Assembly: GCA_009746045.1 (NCBI GenBank)
Contig: RPFO01000312.1
Span: 720,323-784,322 of the forward strand
Source of the DNA: Mesostigma viride
Taxonomy: Eukaryota; Streptophyta; Mesostigmatophyceae; Mesostigmatales; Mesostigmataceae
DNA length: 64,000 nucleotides
Direction of reading: 5' to 3'
In this document: one piece after another, positions 34,027 to 45,448 of the stretch
Layout of the letters: every line of letters starts with the position of its first letter
How positions within the stretch are numbered: the first letter of the stretch is position 1
Notes under the pieces: generated by a model
The model's input: only the letters and a program-made list of their open reading frames with translations
Databases searched by the model: none
Told to the model about the DNA's origin: nothing
Made by a program: the position numbers and the translations under genes

Positions 34027-36642
34027 CTACTGCCAGTGTGAACTCCACTGAGCGGGGGGGAACTCCTCAGCCAGCAACCACACCCACCGCGGCACTTGCA
34101 CCGCTAGAGCACGGTGCAGGCCCACGTAGTGGTCCACCGACTTGAACTGGCGCCAACGCCCGCGCTTCTGGATGTCTGGGAGTGAAACGCCCTGCAGGTA
34201 GTCGTACGTTGCCCCACCATGTCGCATGGAGTAGGGCGGAAACATCCCCCGCAGGCCCAGAACATCCCACGCCGCGTGCCACCGACGAGAGAACTGGCTG
34301 TAGTTGAGGCTCCCAAACAAGGGCTCCTCGGGCTCCCGCCCAGCGCACAGGCGCTCGAGCACGTACAGCGAGAGGGGGTCCTGCACCACCACCGCCTGTG
34401 CACCCCCCTTGGCTGTCTTGGGATCCCGCAGAAGCAGCGCGCCCAGGCCTCGCTGCCCCAGGCGACGGTCGCCGCGCAGCGCCACGTCCCCCACTCGGAG
34501 CTTGAAGGCCTCCCCGATGCGCAGGTATTGCTGGAAAGTGATGACGCACACGGCTGCTGCCATGGGCGCCCCCTGCCAGCGGAGGATCTGCACCACCAGG
34601 TAGAGCAGCTCCCACGGCACCGGATTGGGGCTATGGGTTTGCACGCGTCGCTGCCACCCGTACAGGAGTCGGCGGGCCTCGCGCCACCCCTGCACTTGGC
34701 TGGGGTAGTACAGTTGCAGCCCACACAGCGCCCTCATGCACATGGAACGCCCTGCTCCCCCTCCATCCTCGTAGACAGACACGAGCCACTCGCAGAACAC
34801 GCTCTCCGCTTCCTCCGGCGGTACAGCACCATAGGGCTCAGCCCAAAGAAGGTACGCGATCACTGCGCGATGGTAGCTGCGCAGGGTCGCGGGCAGCACG
34901 GTGCTCTCCAGTAGCTCCTGCCGCCCTCCCGGCCCCGGGTTACTCTCCACATCGCCATCGGCGGTAAGGTCCCGCACCCACCGGCCCCGGCTGGGCGCGT
35001 CCGCGGGGTTTCGCTCCGAGCGGATGTACACCCAGTGGTACCTGGTGTTGCTGGCACAGCCCAGGGCGGCAGCGCGGCGGCACCACGTGTTGAGGCGGTA
35101 AGATGATGACCGCCCCTTCACCAGTGCGCCCAGAACGGCGGTGCTATCCACCAGCCGTACGTGCCGTCGCCCCCACCGGGCCCGCGTGCGCAGCCCCCAC
35201 TCCAGGCTCTGCACGGCTGCGCGCGCCTCTTTCTCATTGATGTGCGCACCCGCGTCCCTCCACCGGTGTTTCACCGCCACACGCCAGCGGGCGGTCGCCA
35301 CCGCCCGATGTTCCCTCTCCCCCGTTCGCTCCACACCGACCTCTTCCGACCCGACACACAGAGTCTTCCACCCCTTCATCTCACGGCAGTTGGACAAAGC
35401 TTTCACGTCTGCCTCTGCCAGACGGGCGTACACCACACCGGAGCCCCGGCTCGACGCGTCACTGGCCACGACGGTGGTGTCCAGCGGCTGGTTGCGCTGC
35501 GCATGCACCAGGGGAGCCAGGCAGACAGCCGCCCAGAGCTCCCGGCGCACACTTGCCCAGAGTTGGAAGCGTCCTCCCTTGCGGAGGGCCAGCACTTGGT
35601 GGAGCATCCTGTAGGCATGGAACCAGATGCTTAGCAGACTCCTGCGAAGCAGTTGGATCCATACCCAGCGTCCCAGTAGGGAGGCCAGCTCATGGTAGCT
35701 TGCTCGTCCCCGGGCCAGCACCGCCTCAGTGTCATGGACGAGGAGGGCTAGTCGCTTCGCCGACGGCCACAAGCTCCCATCTTGGTGAAACTCGATGCCC
35801 AGGATCTCCACAGCTTGGCCCTCCCGCGCCCGCTCGACCTTTTTCTCATTCACCACCAGGCCAGCTGGCGCGTAGCACTCAGTGCATGCGCGGTCCAGCA
35901 GCGCGTTCGCCTCCGCTGCGCTGCGCGCGTGTGTGGTGCCCAGGTCGTCGATCATGACCAACTGCGCCGGCCGAGGAGGGTCCTCGGGCAGCAGCTGCCA
36001 GTCAAGCTCGGCGGCCCCCACCAACTCCATCCACTCCCGTCCTCCCTCACGCACTGTGCGCACCCCGAGCTGATGCATCGGGACGCTCACACTCAGCCCG
36101 GGGTTCAGCTTCCCCGGCCCGAACAGGGTCTGCATGTGCGCCACCTGCGCCAACAGGACCGAGTGGGACCACCCCATCACCAGAACACGGAACCTGGGAT
36201 AGAGCCGGCGGCGCTCCCCTGGTTGGCCGACCTCGTCTGACCAGACTGGGGGCAGCGCGAACCACTTCCGCCACTCCGTTGGCACAGAGAAGCGGTAGTA
36301 GTACGTCTCCAGGTCCGTTTTACTCGAGTAGCTGGGCGCGCCCCCGGCCATCTCGGCCACCGCCCCCACATCTGGCAGGTAACAGCTGCCAGGGGTGAGG
36401 AACTTGTCGTTGCTCTGCACCATGTTGCAGATGAGTCGCTGGCGCTGGGCTGACGGGTCCACCACCCCTGGATCGCGCTTGGGCACGCCGAACAGGCCGT
36501 TGGTGACCGGTGGTTCCTCCTCGCTATACTCTGTCATCCCGGTCTCCGCCAGCCGCACGCTCAGGCGCGCGTACTCCGTGTCGCTCGCACAGCCATGCGT
36601 TACTCGCCGTCGACGCCCTGGCTGCGCTGCCTCTTCCCTCAA
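34027..36642 (-). CDS. DIRS-1 pol: RT, RNase H, 2A peptide, tyrosine recombinase
   Basis: 871 codons open. RT has KTDLETYYYRF, VLVMGWSHSV and the active site MIDDL (about residue 230). RNase H has SDAS (about 393), HINEKEARAAV, VRLVDSTAV and SERNPADAPSRG. A 2A motif, LTADGDVESNPGP, follows at 34930-34971. The remaining about 300 residues are a tyrosine recombinase: first Arg in YLRIGEAFKL, then YSMRHGGATYDYL, W in KRGRWRQF and nucleophile Tyr in VDHYVGLHR. The product copies the RNA and integrates a circular DNA. No credible ATG begins this frame; it continues from 36651-37170 across one indel. Confidence 0.9.
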   Translation of the reverse strand: MREEAAQPGRRRRVTHGCASDTEYARLSVRLAETGMTEYSEEEPPVTNGLFGVPKRDPGVVDPSAQRQRLICNMVQSNDKFLTPGSCYLPDVGAVAEMAGGAPSYSSKTDLETYYYRFSVPTEWRKWFALPPVWSDEVGQPGERRRLYPRFRVLVMGWSHSVLLAQVAHMQTLFGPGKLNPGLSVSVPMHQLGVRTVREGGREWMELVGAAELDWQLLPEDPPRPAQLVMIDDLGTTHARSAAEANALLDRACTECYAPAGLVVNEKKVERAREGQAVEILGIEFHQDGSLWPSAKRLALLVHDTEAVLARGRASYHELASLLGRWVWIQLLRRSLLSIWFHAYRMLHQVLALRKGGRFQLWASVRRELWAAVCLAPLVHAQRNQPLDTTVVASDASSRGSGVVYARLAEADVKALSNCREMKGWKTLCVGSEEVGVERTGEREHRAVATARWRVAVKHRWRDAGAHINEKEARAAVQSLEWGLRTRARWGRRHVRLVDSTAVLGALVKGRSSSYRLNTWCRRAAALGCASNTRYHWVYIRSERNPADAPSRGRWVRDLTADGDVESNPGPGGRQELLESTVLPATLRSYHRAVIAYLLWAEPYGAVPPEEAESVFCEWLVSVYEDGGGAGRSMCMRALCGLQLYYPSQVQGWREARRLLYGWQRRVQTHSPNPVPWELLYLVVQILRWQGAPMAAAVCVITFQQYLRIGEAFKLRVGDVALRGDRRLGQRGLGALLLRDPKTAKGGAQAVVVQDPLSLYVLERLCAGREPEEPLFGSLNYSQFSRRWHAAWDVLGLRGMFPPYSMRHGGATYDYLQGVSLPDIQKRGRWRQFKSVDHYVGLHRALAVQVPRWVWLLAEEFPPAQWSSHWQ
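34930..34971 (-). other. 2A ribosome-skipping motif (DIRS-1)
   Basis: Encodes DLTADGDVESNPGP, matching the D-x-E-x-N-P-G-P 2A consensus. Skipping is expected between G and the final P (codon 34930-34932). Seven of 13 shared codons differ synonymously from DIRS-3, and none changes the residue. Confidence 0.88.
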
Positions 36643-36650
36643 AATATTTT

Positions 36651-37170
36651 TTATATTGCCATATACCTCCCTCCACTGGGGGGGAGGCAGTCCATCAGCG
36701 GCACGCTGCCCGCCACTCCGCCCGCGGGCAGCGCAAGTCTCTCCGGGGCAATTATTTCATATTGCCCGTCGGGCCCATAGGGCCCAGACTCAACGTCATG
36801 CACCAGGTCCTCTGCCGCTACGGCTCTCAGCCGGCGCTCATGGACCTGGGCGGCAATCTCCAGCCCTTGTAGGGCCGCCTGCTGGGCCGCAGTGCAGGGG
36901 GTCACTAAGGACACCCCGCTGGTACCGCAACCCGCGGGCTCCTGGGCAACAGGTGCGGGCAAAGCCATCCGCATGCCACCGACAGGACCCGTTTCAGGCG
37001 GTTCCTGTGCTCCCCTCCACAACCAGTTGAGGCCATCCACGATTCGCGCGCTGCGCAGGAGCAGGGCCCGCCGCCGCATGGCCCGCTGATACCTACGTCG
37101 GGACCGTAGGCGCGCGCGGTCGAGGGGCTTGATGGCCACCTCTGGGAGGGGGAATACACCTCGCCCTCTC
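36651..37170 (-). pseudogene. DIRS-1 pol, N-terminal part
   Basis: The frame is open upstream, overlapping gag, and contains KPLDRARLRSRRRYQRAMRR, GLNWLW and YGPDGQYEIIAPERLALP, all matching the start of pol in DIRS-2/3/4. It ends at 36651 because a C7 run (near 36676-36682) is one base short of the frame used by the downstream RT ORF. The frame relation to gag is -1 in this copy. Confidence 0.75.
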
Positions 37171-38907
37171 ACTTCTTCTGGGAAGAGCCCGCCACTCCTC
37201 CCTCCGCCTTGTCCTCCTTTCCTCGCGCCGACGCCAACGCATCGCGCTCCTTCTTGTGTGCCCGCAGCGCTCGTCGAGCCGCCCGCGTGCGGACACCCCC
37301 TGCCGGCCGGTAGGGCAGCATGTACCCGGACGCGTTCCAAGACCCGCTGGTCTCCACCAGCAGGAGAGCCTCCACGCAGAGCGCCAGGTACTCCACGCCC
37401 GCCAGCTCGCTGCACACGTTGGGACTGAGCTCCTTGTTGAGCGTATCCCAGACGTGGCACAGGTTCTGGGCCAGCTCCATCCTCTCCTTGGATGCCCACC
37501 CAAGTCCCGTCCCCTCCTTCTGCTGGCGCAGCACGGGGGCCCTTTGCACGTTCAGCCAGGCCACCATGTTGCCGTTGTGGCCCTGTATGGCGGTCTCCAT
37601 GTGCTTGGGGGCCGTGCGCTGGTGGTACTTGTGGTCTTCCACGTCCCACACCACGCTGAGCGCCCGCCCCGCCGGCAGGTACTCGAGCAGGTTGACCCCG
37701 CGGGTAACTGGCAGGTCGGTCAACCTCCCACCTGTGCCCCGGCCACCCGCGCGCCCTCGCCCGCTCCCCTCCGAGTCGCTGCTCGTGCTGTCGCTGGACG
37801 TGCACCGGCAGTGCCGATGCCCGCACTCCCGGCACTTGGACCGCTTGCTCTCCCGTTTCCTCTGCCCACCTTGGGCTGCTGCGAGCGCCATGTGGTACGG
37901 GGTTCCAGCCGCTGGCACCCAGGTACCGTACGCGGTACCCGCTGGTGGGTAGGGCTGAGGCCAGGCTGCACCCATCTGCCCTGGGTAAGCGTACGCTGGG
38001 CCCTGCGTTCTTTCCACGCCTGTCGGTGTGCCCGGGTACCCATGGGGCCCGCTTGTCCACCCGGCAGGGCTGGGCCCTGCTGCCCCCGCCCCCCCCATGC
38101 GCCCCCTTCCTGCACGCTGGGTGCTGGCACCCGTACTGCGGCTCCCAACCCCTGGGCGCCGCCAATCCCCAGCTGTTGGAAGCCCCCCATGAGGGCATTC
38201 ATCTGCGCCATCATTTCGGGGCTCAGTCCCATTCCGGCCGCCCCGTCCCCCTTGGCACTGCGCGGGAGACCTGCTTTCTCCTCCTTGCCTCCCCCGCGCG
38301 CGCCCGCTTTTAAAGTGCCTGAGCGTGGCACTGCAGACACCCCCTCGCCTCCCCCAAAACTAGCGCCAGCCGCGTTTGCCAAGCTCCTCCCTGCATTTGC
38401 AAGCTGTTTCCTGCCATCCCCTCCGACGACAGGCGCCATATGACCAAAAACGGCGGGAAAAACGGCACCTGGTGCGCCAGCAACTGTGCTAGCACCTGGG
38501 GGGCGAAATCCCTGCGCCTGCTCCTCTTTGGCCCCTGCCAAAGCTTCCCCGACATCAGTGTCCTCCTCTGAGGAGTCCCCGTTCGGTTCCTCATCGTTTG
38601 TAATGCCTGTTGTACCTTGTGCTAACATTTTCGCCACCTTGGCTGAAATATTTTGCGCCAGCTCCTCACGAGTGTCATACCCATTGATTTCAAACCCAAA
38701 GATCCGAAGCTTTTCTGCCAAACTTCGTAACTTGTTTTCCGAGCTACGCAACAATATTTTAGGGTATTCAGAGCCGAGTTCTGCCGCTATAAAATAGGCG
38801 ACAGCTGAGGCGTTCCTGCCATGGTTCACATAGATTTCCTCCACACGACTCGCAAATCCGCGCGGTAAATCCCCCGTCTCGCTAGCGTATTCATCCCCGC
38901 TAGCCAT
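37169..38907 (-). pseudogene. DIRS-1 gag
   Basis: An ATG at 38907 (MASGDEYASETGDL) opens a frame with a helical N-terminus (VEEIYVNHGRNASAVAYFI, LRSLAEKLRIFGFEI). It continues to about 38100, where a long C/G run changes the frame. The second frame runs to the stop at 37169. It has a Cys/His cluster CRECGHRHCRC near 37815 and a C-terminal helical region (LSPNVCSELAGVEYLALCVE) that aligns with the C-terminus of the DIRS-2/3 gag. The product should be the structural, RNA-binding protein. Broken as read by one homopolymer indel. Confidence 0.75.
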
Positions 38908-39000
38908 CATAATCGTAAAGAGGAAGTCGTTAGCTTTAAAACGGATCTATTCCGAGGTAAAACGGCCAAAAGATGGCTTAGAAAACCGAAAAACGAATTT

Positions 39001-39476
39001 GAAAACTGATAAAGCATGCGCCGCCATGTCTTCCTCAATAAATTGGCTGCATTGCATGCGCACGGTGACGAATGCAAGTCCGGTACAGTACTGGCGCGGC
39101 GCCTAGGTGCCACTGACCAGTTGTACTACAAAGAACCCACTTGTACTGATTCTTTCGACATTGTACTACGTTTAGTCACTGTCTACTTCAACCCAGGTGG
39201 TCATACCACCTCCTAGGCAGGTTGTGCTACACCTGAACGAATCTTTACTAGCCTGAGCTAGTTTGAACTAGTTTGAAGTAGATTGTACTACCCTGTAGTA
39301 CCAATGAAGTACTTTGAACTACATCCAAGTACTTGGAAACAGTCCAGAGGTCATTTGCAGGGACTTTCACCCTTTCCAGGAGCATTTCTCGCAGATCAGC
39401 CATGAGGCAGCGGCACCGACTCGCACTCCGCTCCCCTTAGTCGCAAATCAGGGAATCCAGATCGTAAGATCAACCA
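39001..39476 (-). repeat. DIRS-1 segment A1 (split direct repeat)
   Basis: 476 bp, matching 33061-33536. It ends outward in AGATCAACCA and contains a 10-bp-periodic array at 39251-39336. Confidence 0.93.
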
Positions 39477-39632
39477 TCATCTTGTGTAAGTTAGGGTCTT
39501 AGGGGCAGTGCAGCTTGTCTGGACGATAGATCATGCAGACAAGCACGTGACCCTGACCGAAATGATTACCAAAAAAGGACAATGATTACCGATTTTTACC
39601 GATGATTACACATGATTACTCATGATTACACG
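39477..39632. other. Gap between DIRS-1 and DIRS-2
   Basis: It ends in repeated ATGATTAC octamers. A 59-bp piece (about 39562-39620) recurs on the right side of DIRS-2 (45961-46019). No gene. Confidence 0.7.
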
Positions 39633-40467
39633 TCCACTGTGCATTGCCTAGGTCCACTTCTGGTTGAAGGGCACCAGAACTTGTTTATTACACTATATGT
39701 TGAAGCCGACCGGACTTAGTAGACAGAGAGACATAAAATATTTTTTGGCAGTCCCTGGCCGCCGCTTCCACTTGACCCCCCAAGACAAAACAGAAAAGGG
39801 TGGGTGGGTGGGGAAAACTGATCAGCTGGCTTGGCAGCCATCACCACCTTGAAATACATCGCATCAACGTTGCATCCGTGACACACGCAAGTGCGGCGCC
39901 CCGCTGGCGCGGCGCTCCATGTAAGAATGACCTCAGAATACTACTGTACTAGATCTAGGACCCTGATACTACTTTTTTCAACATTGTACTACATTTTTAT
40001 GATGTCACACATGTTCTGTCATGCCAGAACCGTTCAGCAACCACCTGGCATATCTTGAGGGTCCCTGGATACTAGTTGAAGTAGATTGAACTCGTTTGAA
40101 CTAGTTTGTACTACCTGTACTAACTTTGAACTAGTTCGAACTACATCTGAGGCCCATCCAAGGCTGTCAGACCCTCCAGAGAGGGCGTGGCCACCCCGTT
40201 TGGCTCCCGCATGTCGACTTGCACCACTGGGCAACGGTGTAGCGCCTCCAAGGTAGCGGCGCACCTCCATCCCTCCGCTCCCCCAGGCAAAATCAGGGAA
40301 TCCCGATCGTAAGATCAATCATCCACTGTGCATTGCCTAGGTCCACTTCTGGTTGAAGGGCACCAGAACTTGTTTATTACACTATATGTTGAAGCCGACC
40401 GGACTTAGTAGACAGAGAGACATAAAATATTTTTTGGCAGTCCCTGGCCGCCGCTTCCACTTGACCC
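39633..40467 (-). repeat. DIRS-2 B2, G4 linker, A2, B1 block
   Basis: B2 39633-39778, A2 39813-40321, B1 40322-40467. B copies are 146 bp. Confidence 0.94.
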
Positions 40468-40554
40468 GCATCTCCAACCTGGCCGCAGGCCGTACATCTG
40501 GAAACCGCGTCAGGAGCCATGGGAGGGCACATCCTTACCCTCCAGCTGGTGAAG

Positions 40555-40580
40555 CCCTAGCGTGTCCGCTAGAGTGCGCC
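40555..40580 (-). other. Conserved hairpin downstream of DIRS-2 pol
   Basis: CTAGCG-TGTC-CGCTAG, six Watson-Crick pairs, followed by AGTGCGCC. Confidence 0.7.
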
Positions 40581-40590
40581 TCACCGAAGT

Positions 40591-43500
40591 ATGGCCGAAA
40601 TCTATGGCCCAAAGTGACGACGCCAGTCACGGGGGGCAGTCTGCCCGCGAGGTCCCACACCACCTGGGGCACCCGCACCTGCAGGGCGCGGTGGAGCCCC
40701 ACGTAATGGTCCACGGACGAAAACTGGCGCCACCGGCCACGCTTTTGGATGTCCGCGATTGGTACCCCGCGCAGGTAGTCATGGGTGGCCCCCCCGTGGC
40801 GCATGCTGTAGGGTGAAAACATCCCCCGCAAGCCAAGGAGGTCCCAGGCGGCGTGCCACCGCCGCAAGAAACGGCTGTAGCTGAGTGCGCCAAAGAGCAG
40901 CTCCTCGTGCGCCCGCCCAGCACACAGGGCGCCAAGCAACGTGAGTGAAAGGGGCTCAACAACCACCACTGCCTGGGCCTGGCCCTTGGCTGTCTTGGGG
41001 TCGCGTAGCAGCAGCGCACCCTGGTTACTGGGCCCCAGGCGGAAGTCCCCGCGCAGAGCCACGTCCCCCACGCGAAGCTTGAACGCTTCTCCGATGCGCA
41101 AGTATTGCTGAAAAACAATGATGCAGCAGCAGGCAGCTAATATCGAGCCTTGTGCACGAAGAATGTTTGCCACGAGGTACAGTAGCTGCCACGGGACGGG
41201 GTGAGGGCTCTGCACGGGAACTCGTCGCGCCCAGCCGGCCAGCAAGCGACGCGCCTCGTACCACCCCTTAATCTCGTTGGGGAAGTACAGCTGCAGCCCG
41301 CATAATGCGCGCACAACCATGGTCCGGCTTCCCCCTTCCTCATACACGCTGACCAGCCACTCACAAAAGACGCCTTCCGCCTCCGTCTTGGCCACGGGAG
41401 CGAGGGGTTGACCATACTCCACGTACGCCCTCAGCGCTCGGTGATATGCAGCTAGCGTGCTGGGCTGCACAGTGGCCTCCAGCAATTCCTGCCGCCCATG
41501 TGGCCCCGGATTGCTCTCCACGTCGCCATCCGCAGTGAGGTTGCGCACCCATCGACCACGACTGGGCGCGTCGGCCGGGTTGCGCTCCGACCTCACATAC
41601 ACCCAGTGGTAGCGGGTGTTGCTGGCCAGCCCTAGCGCGATCGCCCGGCGGCACCAGGCGTTCAGCCGGTAGGACGACGAACGCCCTTTGACGAGCGCAC
41701 CGACAACTGCCGAATTGTCCACCAGCCGCACGTGACGTTGCTGCCAGTGAACCTGTGAGCGCAGGCCCCACTCGATCCCTTGCACAGCCGCACGAATCTC
41801 CTTCTCGTTGATGTGGGCCGAGGGATCGAGCCACCGGTGGGCAAGAGCGGTCCTCCACTGCGCCGCTGCCATGGCTCGGTGCTCAATCTCCCCTGTGCGC
41901 TCCACGCTGGCCGTCTCAGAGTCCACACAGAGCGTCTTCCAGCCCTTCCGCTCCCGACAGTTGGACAGGCCACGCACCGCAGGCGCCTCCCACCGGCTGT
42001 ACACCACCCCAGAACCGTGGGTTGACGCATCAGTGGCCACCACGGTGCAGCTCAGGGGCTGGTCGCGCTGCGCATGCACCAGCGGGGCCAAGTCCATTGC
42101 AGCCTGGAGCTCTTCCCTTACACTACCCCACAGCCGATAGCTCCAGCCCCGCTTGTGCACCAGGACTTGCTGCAGCAAGCGGTAGGCGTGAAACCAGATG
42201 GACAGTAGACCCCGACGCAGCAAGTGGACCCACACCCACCGTCCCAGCAACGAGGCCAGTTGGTGGTAAGTGGCCCGTCCACGCCCCAGCATTGCCTGCG
42301 TGTCGCGCACCAAGGCCGCCATCCGGGCCGCGCTCGGCCGCATGGACCCGTCCTGGCAGAACTCAATCCCCAAGATTTCCACCGGGCGCCCCTCCTCAGC
42401 TCTCTCCACCTTCTTCTCGTTGACCACCAACCCCTTGGGACCGTAGCTCTCCTCGCACGCCTTGGTGAGCACGGCGTTGGTCTCCTCCGCGCTCCGCCCA
42501 TGGGTGACCCCCAGATCATCGATCATGACCAGCTGAGCGGGATGTGGGGGATCCTCCGGCAGCAGCCGCCACGCTGCACTGGCTGCGCTCTCCACCAACT
42601 CCAGCCGGTCCATGCCATCCCCGCGCACTGTGCGCACCCCCATCAAGTGCATGGGATATGACAGCCCTCTCTTGGCATCGAGCACCCCGCCCCGTAGAGA
42701 CAGTGCAGGTGGGCAACCTGTGCAAGGACCACCGAGTGGCTCCAGCCCATGACAAGGACCCGGAACCTGGGGTACAACTTTCGCCGTCGTCCCAGCTGGC
42801 CGACCTCATCGGACCACACGGGGGGCAGCGAGAAATAGGGGCGCCAGCTCTCAGGTACCTCGAACCGGTAATAGTAGGTGTCAAGGTCTGTCTTGCCCGA
42901 ATAGCATGGCGCCCCCACACTCAGCTCAGCGACCTCGCCCAAGTTAGGCAGGTAACAGGTAGGCGGCTTGAGGAAGCGCCGGTTGCACGGCACCATATTC
43001 CCTATAAACCGCTGCCGTCGTTCGCTGGGCTCCACAACCCCGGGGTCTTTCTTGGGGACGGCAAAACAGCCGTTCACCACAGGGGCGCCTCCTCACTGTA
43101 CTCGATCATCCGCGTCTCCGCCAGCCTGATGCTCAGTCGTGCGTACGCCGCATCGCTTGCACAACCATGAGACACCCGGCCCCGCCGCATCCACGCCCCC
43201 GCCTCCGCGTCGCATCTTTGTAGAATGTTGTTTATGTCCTCATACGTCCTCTGCCATGCCTCCGGCAGGCAGTCCAGCAGCTTGACACTACCTGCAGCTC
43301 CTCCTTTTGGCAGTGCCAGCCTCTCCGGGTCAATAATTTCGTATTGACCGCCCGGCCCGTATGGCGCGGGCTCTGCGTCCCCCGTGTCTGTCGCCTCCGC
43401 TACGGCGGTAAGCCGGCGGTTGTAGACGCGGGCAGCATCCTCCATCCCTTGTAGGGCGGCCCTTTGGGCGACGGTGCAGGGGCTCGCAGTAATAGCCTGC

Positions 43501-43692
43501 TGCTGCACCGCCGGTCCACCGGACCGTTCCCGGGTCCTGCCCCACAGCCAGTTCAGGCCCCTTGTGGCCCGCTCTTGACACCGCAGCCTTGCTCTGGCAC
43601 GCAGAGCGCGCTGCAGCCTGCGGTTGGATCGCAGGCGGCTGCGGTCGAGCGGGGGACCATCTTCACTGGCAGCGGGAGCACACCCCTGCCCC
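40591..43692 (-). pseudogene. DIRS-2 pol (RT, RNase H, 2A, tyrosine recombinase), frameshifted
   Basis: Same domain order and motifs as DIRS-3 pol, but three homopolymers are one base shorter: G4 at 43082-43085 and C4 at 42685-42688, both within RT, and G6 at 40631-40636 at the extreme C-terminus (coordinates on the plus strand). The long remaining frame (42685-40535) carries the RT active site MIDDL, RNase H, 2A (41501-41542) and all recombinase catalytic residues. Its last residues are replaced by an unrelated tail. Non-functional as read unless the indels are sequencing errors. Confidence 0.88.
41501..41542 (-). other. 2A ribosome-skipping motif (DIRS-2)
   Basis: Encodes NLTADGDVESNPGP between RNase H (SERNPADAPSRG) and the recombinase. 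Confidence 0.88.
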
Positions 43693-44433
43693 TCACTTGT
43701 CCTTTTTGGCCGCCGCCGCCGCCGCCGATGCCAGCTCCGCCTCCTGGCGAGCCGCCTTCCGCGCTGCCCGGGCTGCTGCGCTTCCAATAGTACTGCCCTC
43801 CACCAGTGGCAGCAGGTGCATCGCCCCGTTGTTCCAGCCGCTGGTCTTCTCCACCATGAGGAACGCCTCGACCACACGCGCCAGGTACTCGAAGCAGGCC
43901 AGCTCCGTCACCACATCCTCCCCCAGCTCTTGGATGGCCACATCCAGAATGTAGGTCAGGTTGTTGCACACCAGATGGTGCGTGCTGTTCTTCCACCCGC
44001 GGGGGGCTCCCGGTGCAGCCCCAACGCCCTCCTGCTCCTTGCGAAGGGCCAAGCGGGCCTGCAGGCTCCCGTGCGCGACCTGGCGCGCATCCAGCACCTG
44101 CAGCGGCAGCACCCTGTCGTCGCGGTCCTTGACCAACAGGCGCCAGGCCACTTTGAAAGCTCGCCGGGGGAGACGCACCCCCTTGGTGGTTCGGCGCAGG
44201 TCTCTCTCCCTCACACGCTCCCGCGATCGACGCGAGCTCCGCTGGGAGGAGTCCCGACTCGTGCTCCGGCTGCTGGACCGCTGCCGCTCCTTGCGACGCT
44301 CGCGGGAGCGATCCCGACGCCCCTTGGGCTCCGCAGAACGGCCCCTGCCATGCCCACGTCGCTCCCGGGACTTGTCGCGGCGCGACCGAGCGCCACCCCT
44401 GCCCCTGCCACGGCCTCTGCTCTCGCTGTCGGA

Positions 44434-44496
<63 letters not shown>

Positions 44497-45207
44497 GCGA
44501 CTCTCGTCGCTCCCACTGCTGGTGTCTGTCGAGCCTGGGCTGCTCCCGCGCCGCGCGCGTCTCTTCTCCTGGCGCTTGCTCTTCGGATGGCCCTTGCCCC
44601 CCTTGTCCTCGCGCTGGCTCTTCCCTTTCCTCGCGTCCCTCCTCTTCCCCCGCGCCAGGGCTTGCAACTCCGCTCCGATGAGCTCGCGGACGCCCGCCAG
44701 AAGGGCAGCATTCTCTGCCAGCTTTCGGTTCCTGCCCTGAGACTTCTTTCCCTTGGCGCGAGCAGCAGCAGGGGCCAGCTGCTCGCGCGCGTCCAAAAAA
44801 TCCTCAGAGCTCGTCGCGTCCTCCTCTTCCTCGTCGGTGCCGTTGCTGGGAGGATCCTTTCGGGTCCTTTCGCCCCTGGCTGGACCAGTCTTCCCCTTGC
44901 CCCCAGTGGCCACTGGGGGCTTCTTCATCTCTAGAGTAATGGCCTTGCACAACATGGAACCCATGTCGGAATCACTTGACCCCTCACTAATCTGGAGCCC
45001 TGCAGTCTTGAGAAACTGTCCCAAGGATGTCAAACGACCCTCAGACATAGTAGTAAGCCTTTGGGCCCAGTTTGGACCGAGATACTCAGTCAAGAACTTC
45101 AAAGTCGTTAACAACTCCTTGCCCCCCTGAAAATACGATTTTTTCACATTTAATAAGAAATCTCGGTCTACTGCCTCAAGGGTGGTGTCTTCGTGATCAC
45201 TAGCCAT
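43693..45207 (-). CDS. DIRS-2 gag (504 aa)
   Basis: An ATG at 45207 (MASDHEDTTLEAVDRDFL) starts an intact frame. Parts in order: a helical N-terminal region (GGKELLTTLKFLTEYLG); an acidic Asp/Glu/Ser stretch; a basic stretch; poly-Ser from a CAG/AGC microsatellite; an Arg/Ser-rich region like splicing-factor RS domains (SRERRGHGRGRS); and a helical C-terminus (AIQELGEDVVTELACFEYLA). The stop at 43693 is followed closely by pol. The role is inferred from position and composition, since DIRS Gag proteins share little sequence. Poly-Ser is five codons longer than in DIRS-3. Confidence 0.82.
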
Positions 45208-45448
45208 TATAGAATTCAAAGATGAAGAAATTTCTCACAACTAGGCTCAATATTCCGCAATCTTGGAGACTGAGAAAAATTTCGGACTGAAAATTTGTCA
45301 CTCAGTTCTACCTTGCGGACTTTTACTCCCGTTGCGCAAACCCGTCAAAACTTGGTGCGAAAACCGTCAAAATGTTGTCGGCTATTGTCTCACGATTAGT
45401 TTGACACCAACTTTGTCAAAAACGGTGAAGTATTGCTCTAGTTGTGTT

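Larger units (their letters stand above)
32859..39476 (-). mobile_element. DIRS-1: PAT/Kangaroo-like tyrosine-recombinase retrotransposon
   Basis: 6618 bp on the minus strand. Read in element sense the plan is A1 (39476-39001), gag, pol, B1 (33690-33537), A2 (33536-33061), a 48-bp linker with a G4 motif, B2 (33012-32859). A1 equals A2 and B1 equals B2, the split-direct-repeat structure that defines PAT-like DIRS elements. Flanks are ...AACTCCA and TCATCTT with no duplication, as expected for tyrosine-recombinase integration of a circular intermediate. gag and pol are each interrupted by an indel in a C/G run, so this copy is probably inactive. Protein identity to DIRS-2/3/4 is moderate. Confidence 0.93.

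Noticed and set aside
43464-45130. Long ORFs antisense to DIRS gag and pol (for example 436 codons at 43624-44934)
   Set aside because: GC-rich antisense shadows; they recur in every copy and break with the same indels.
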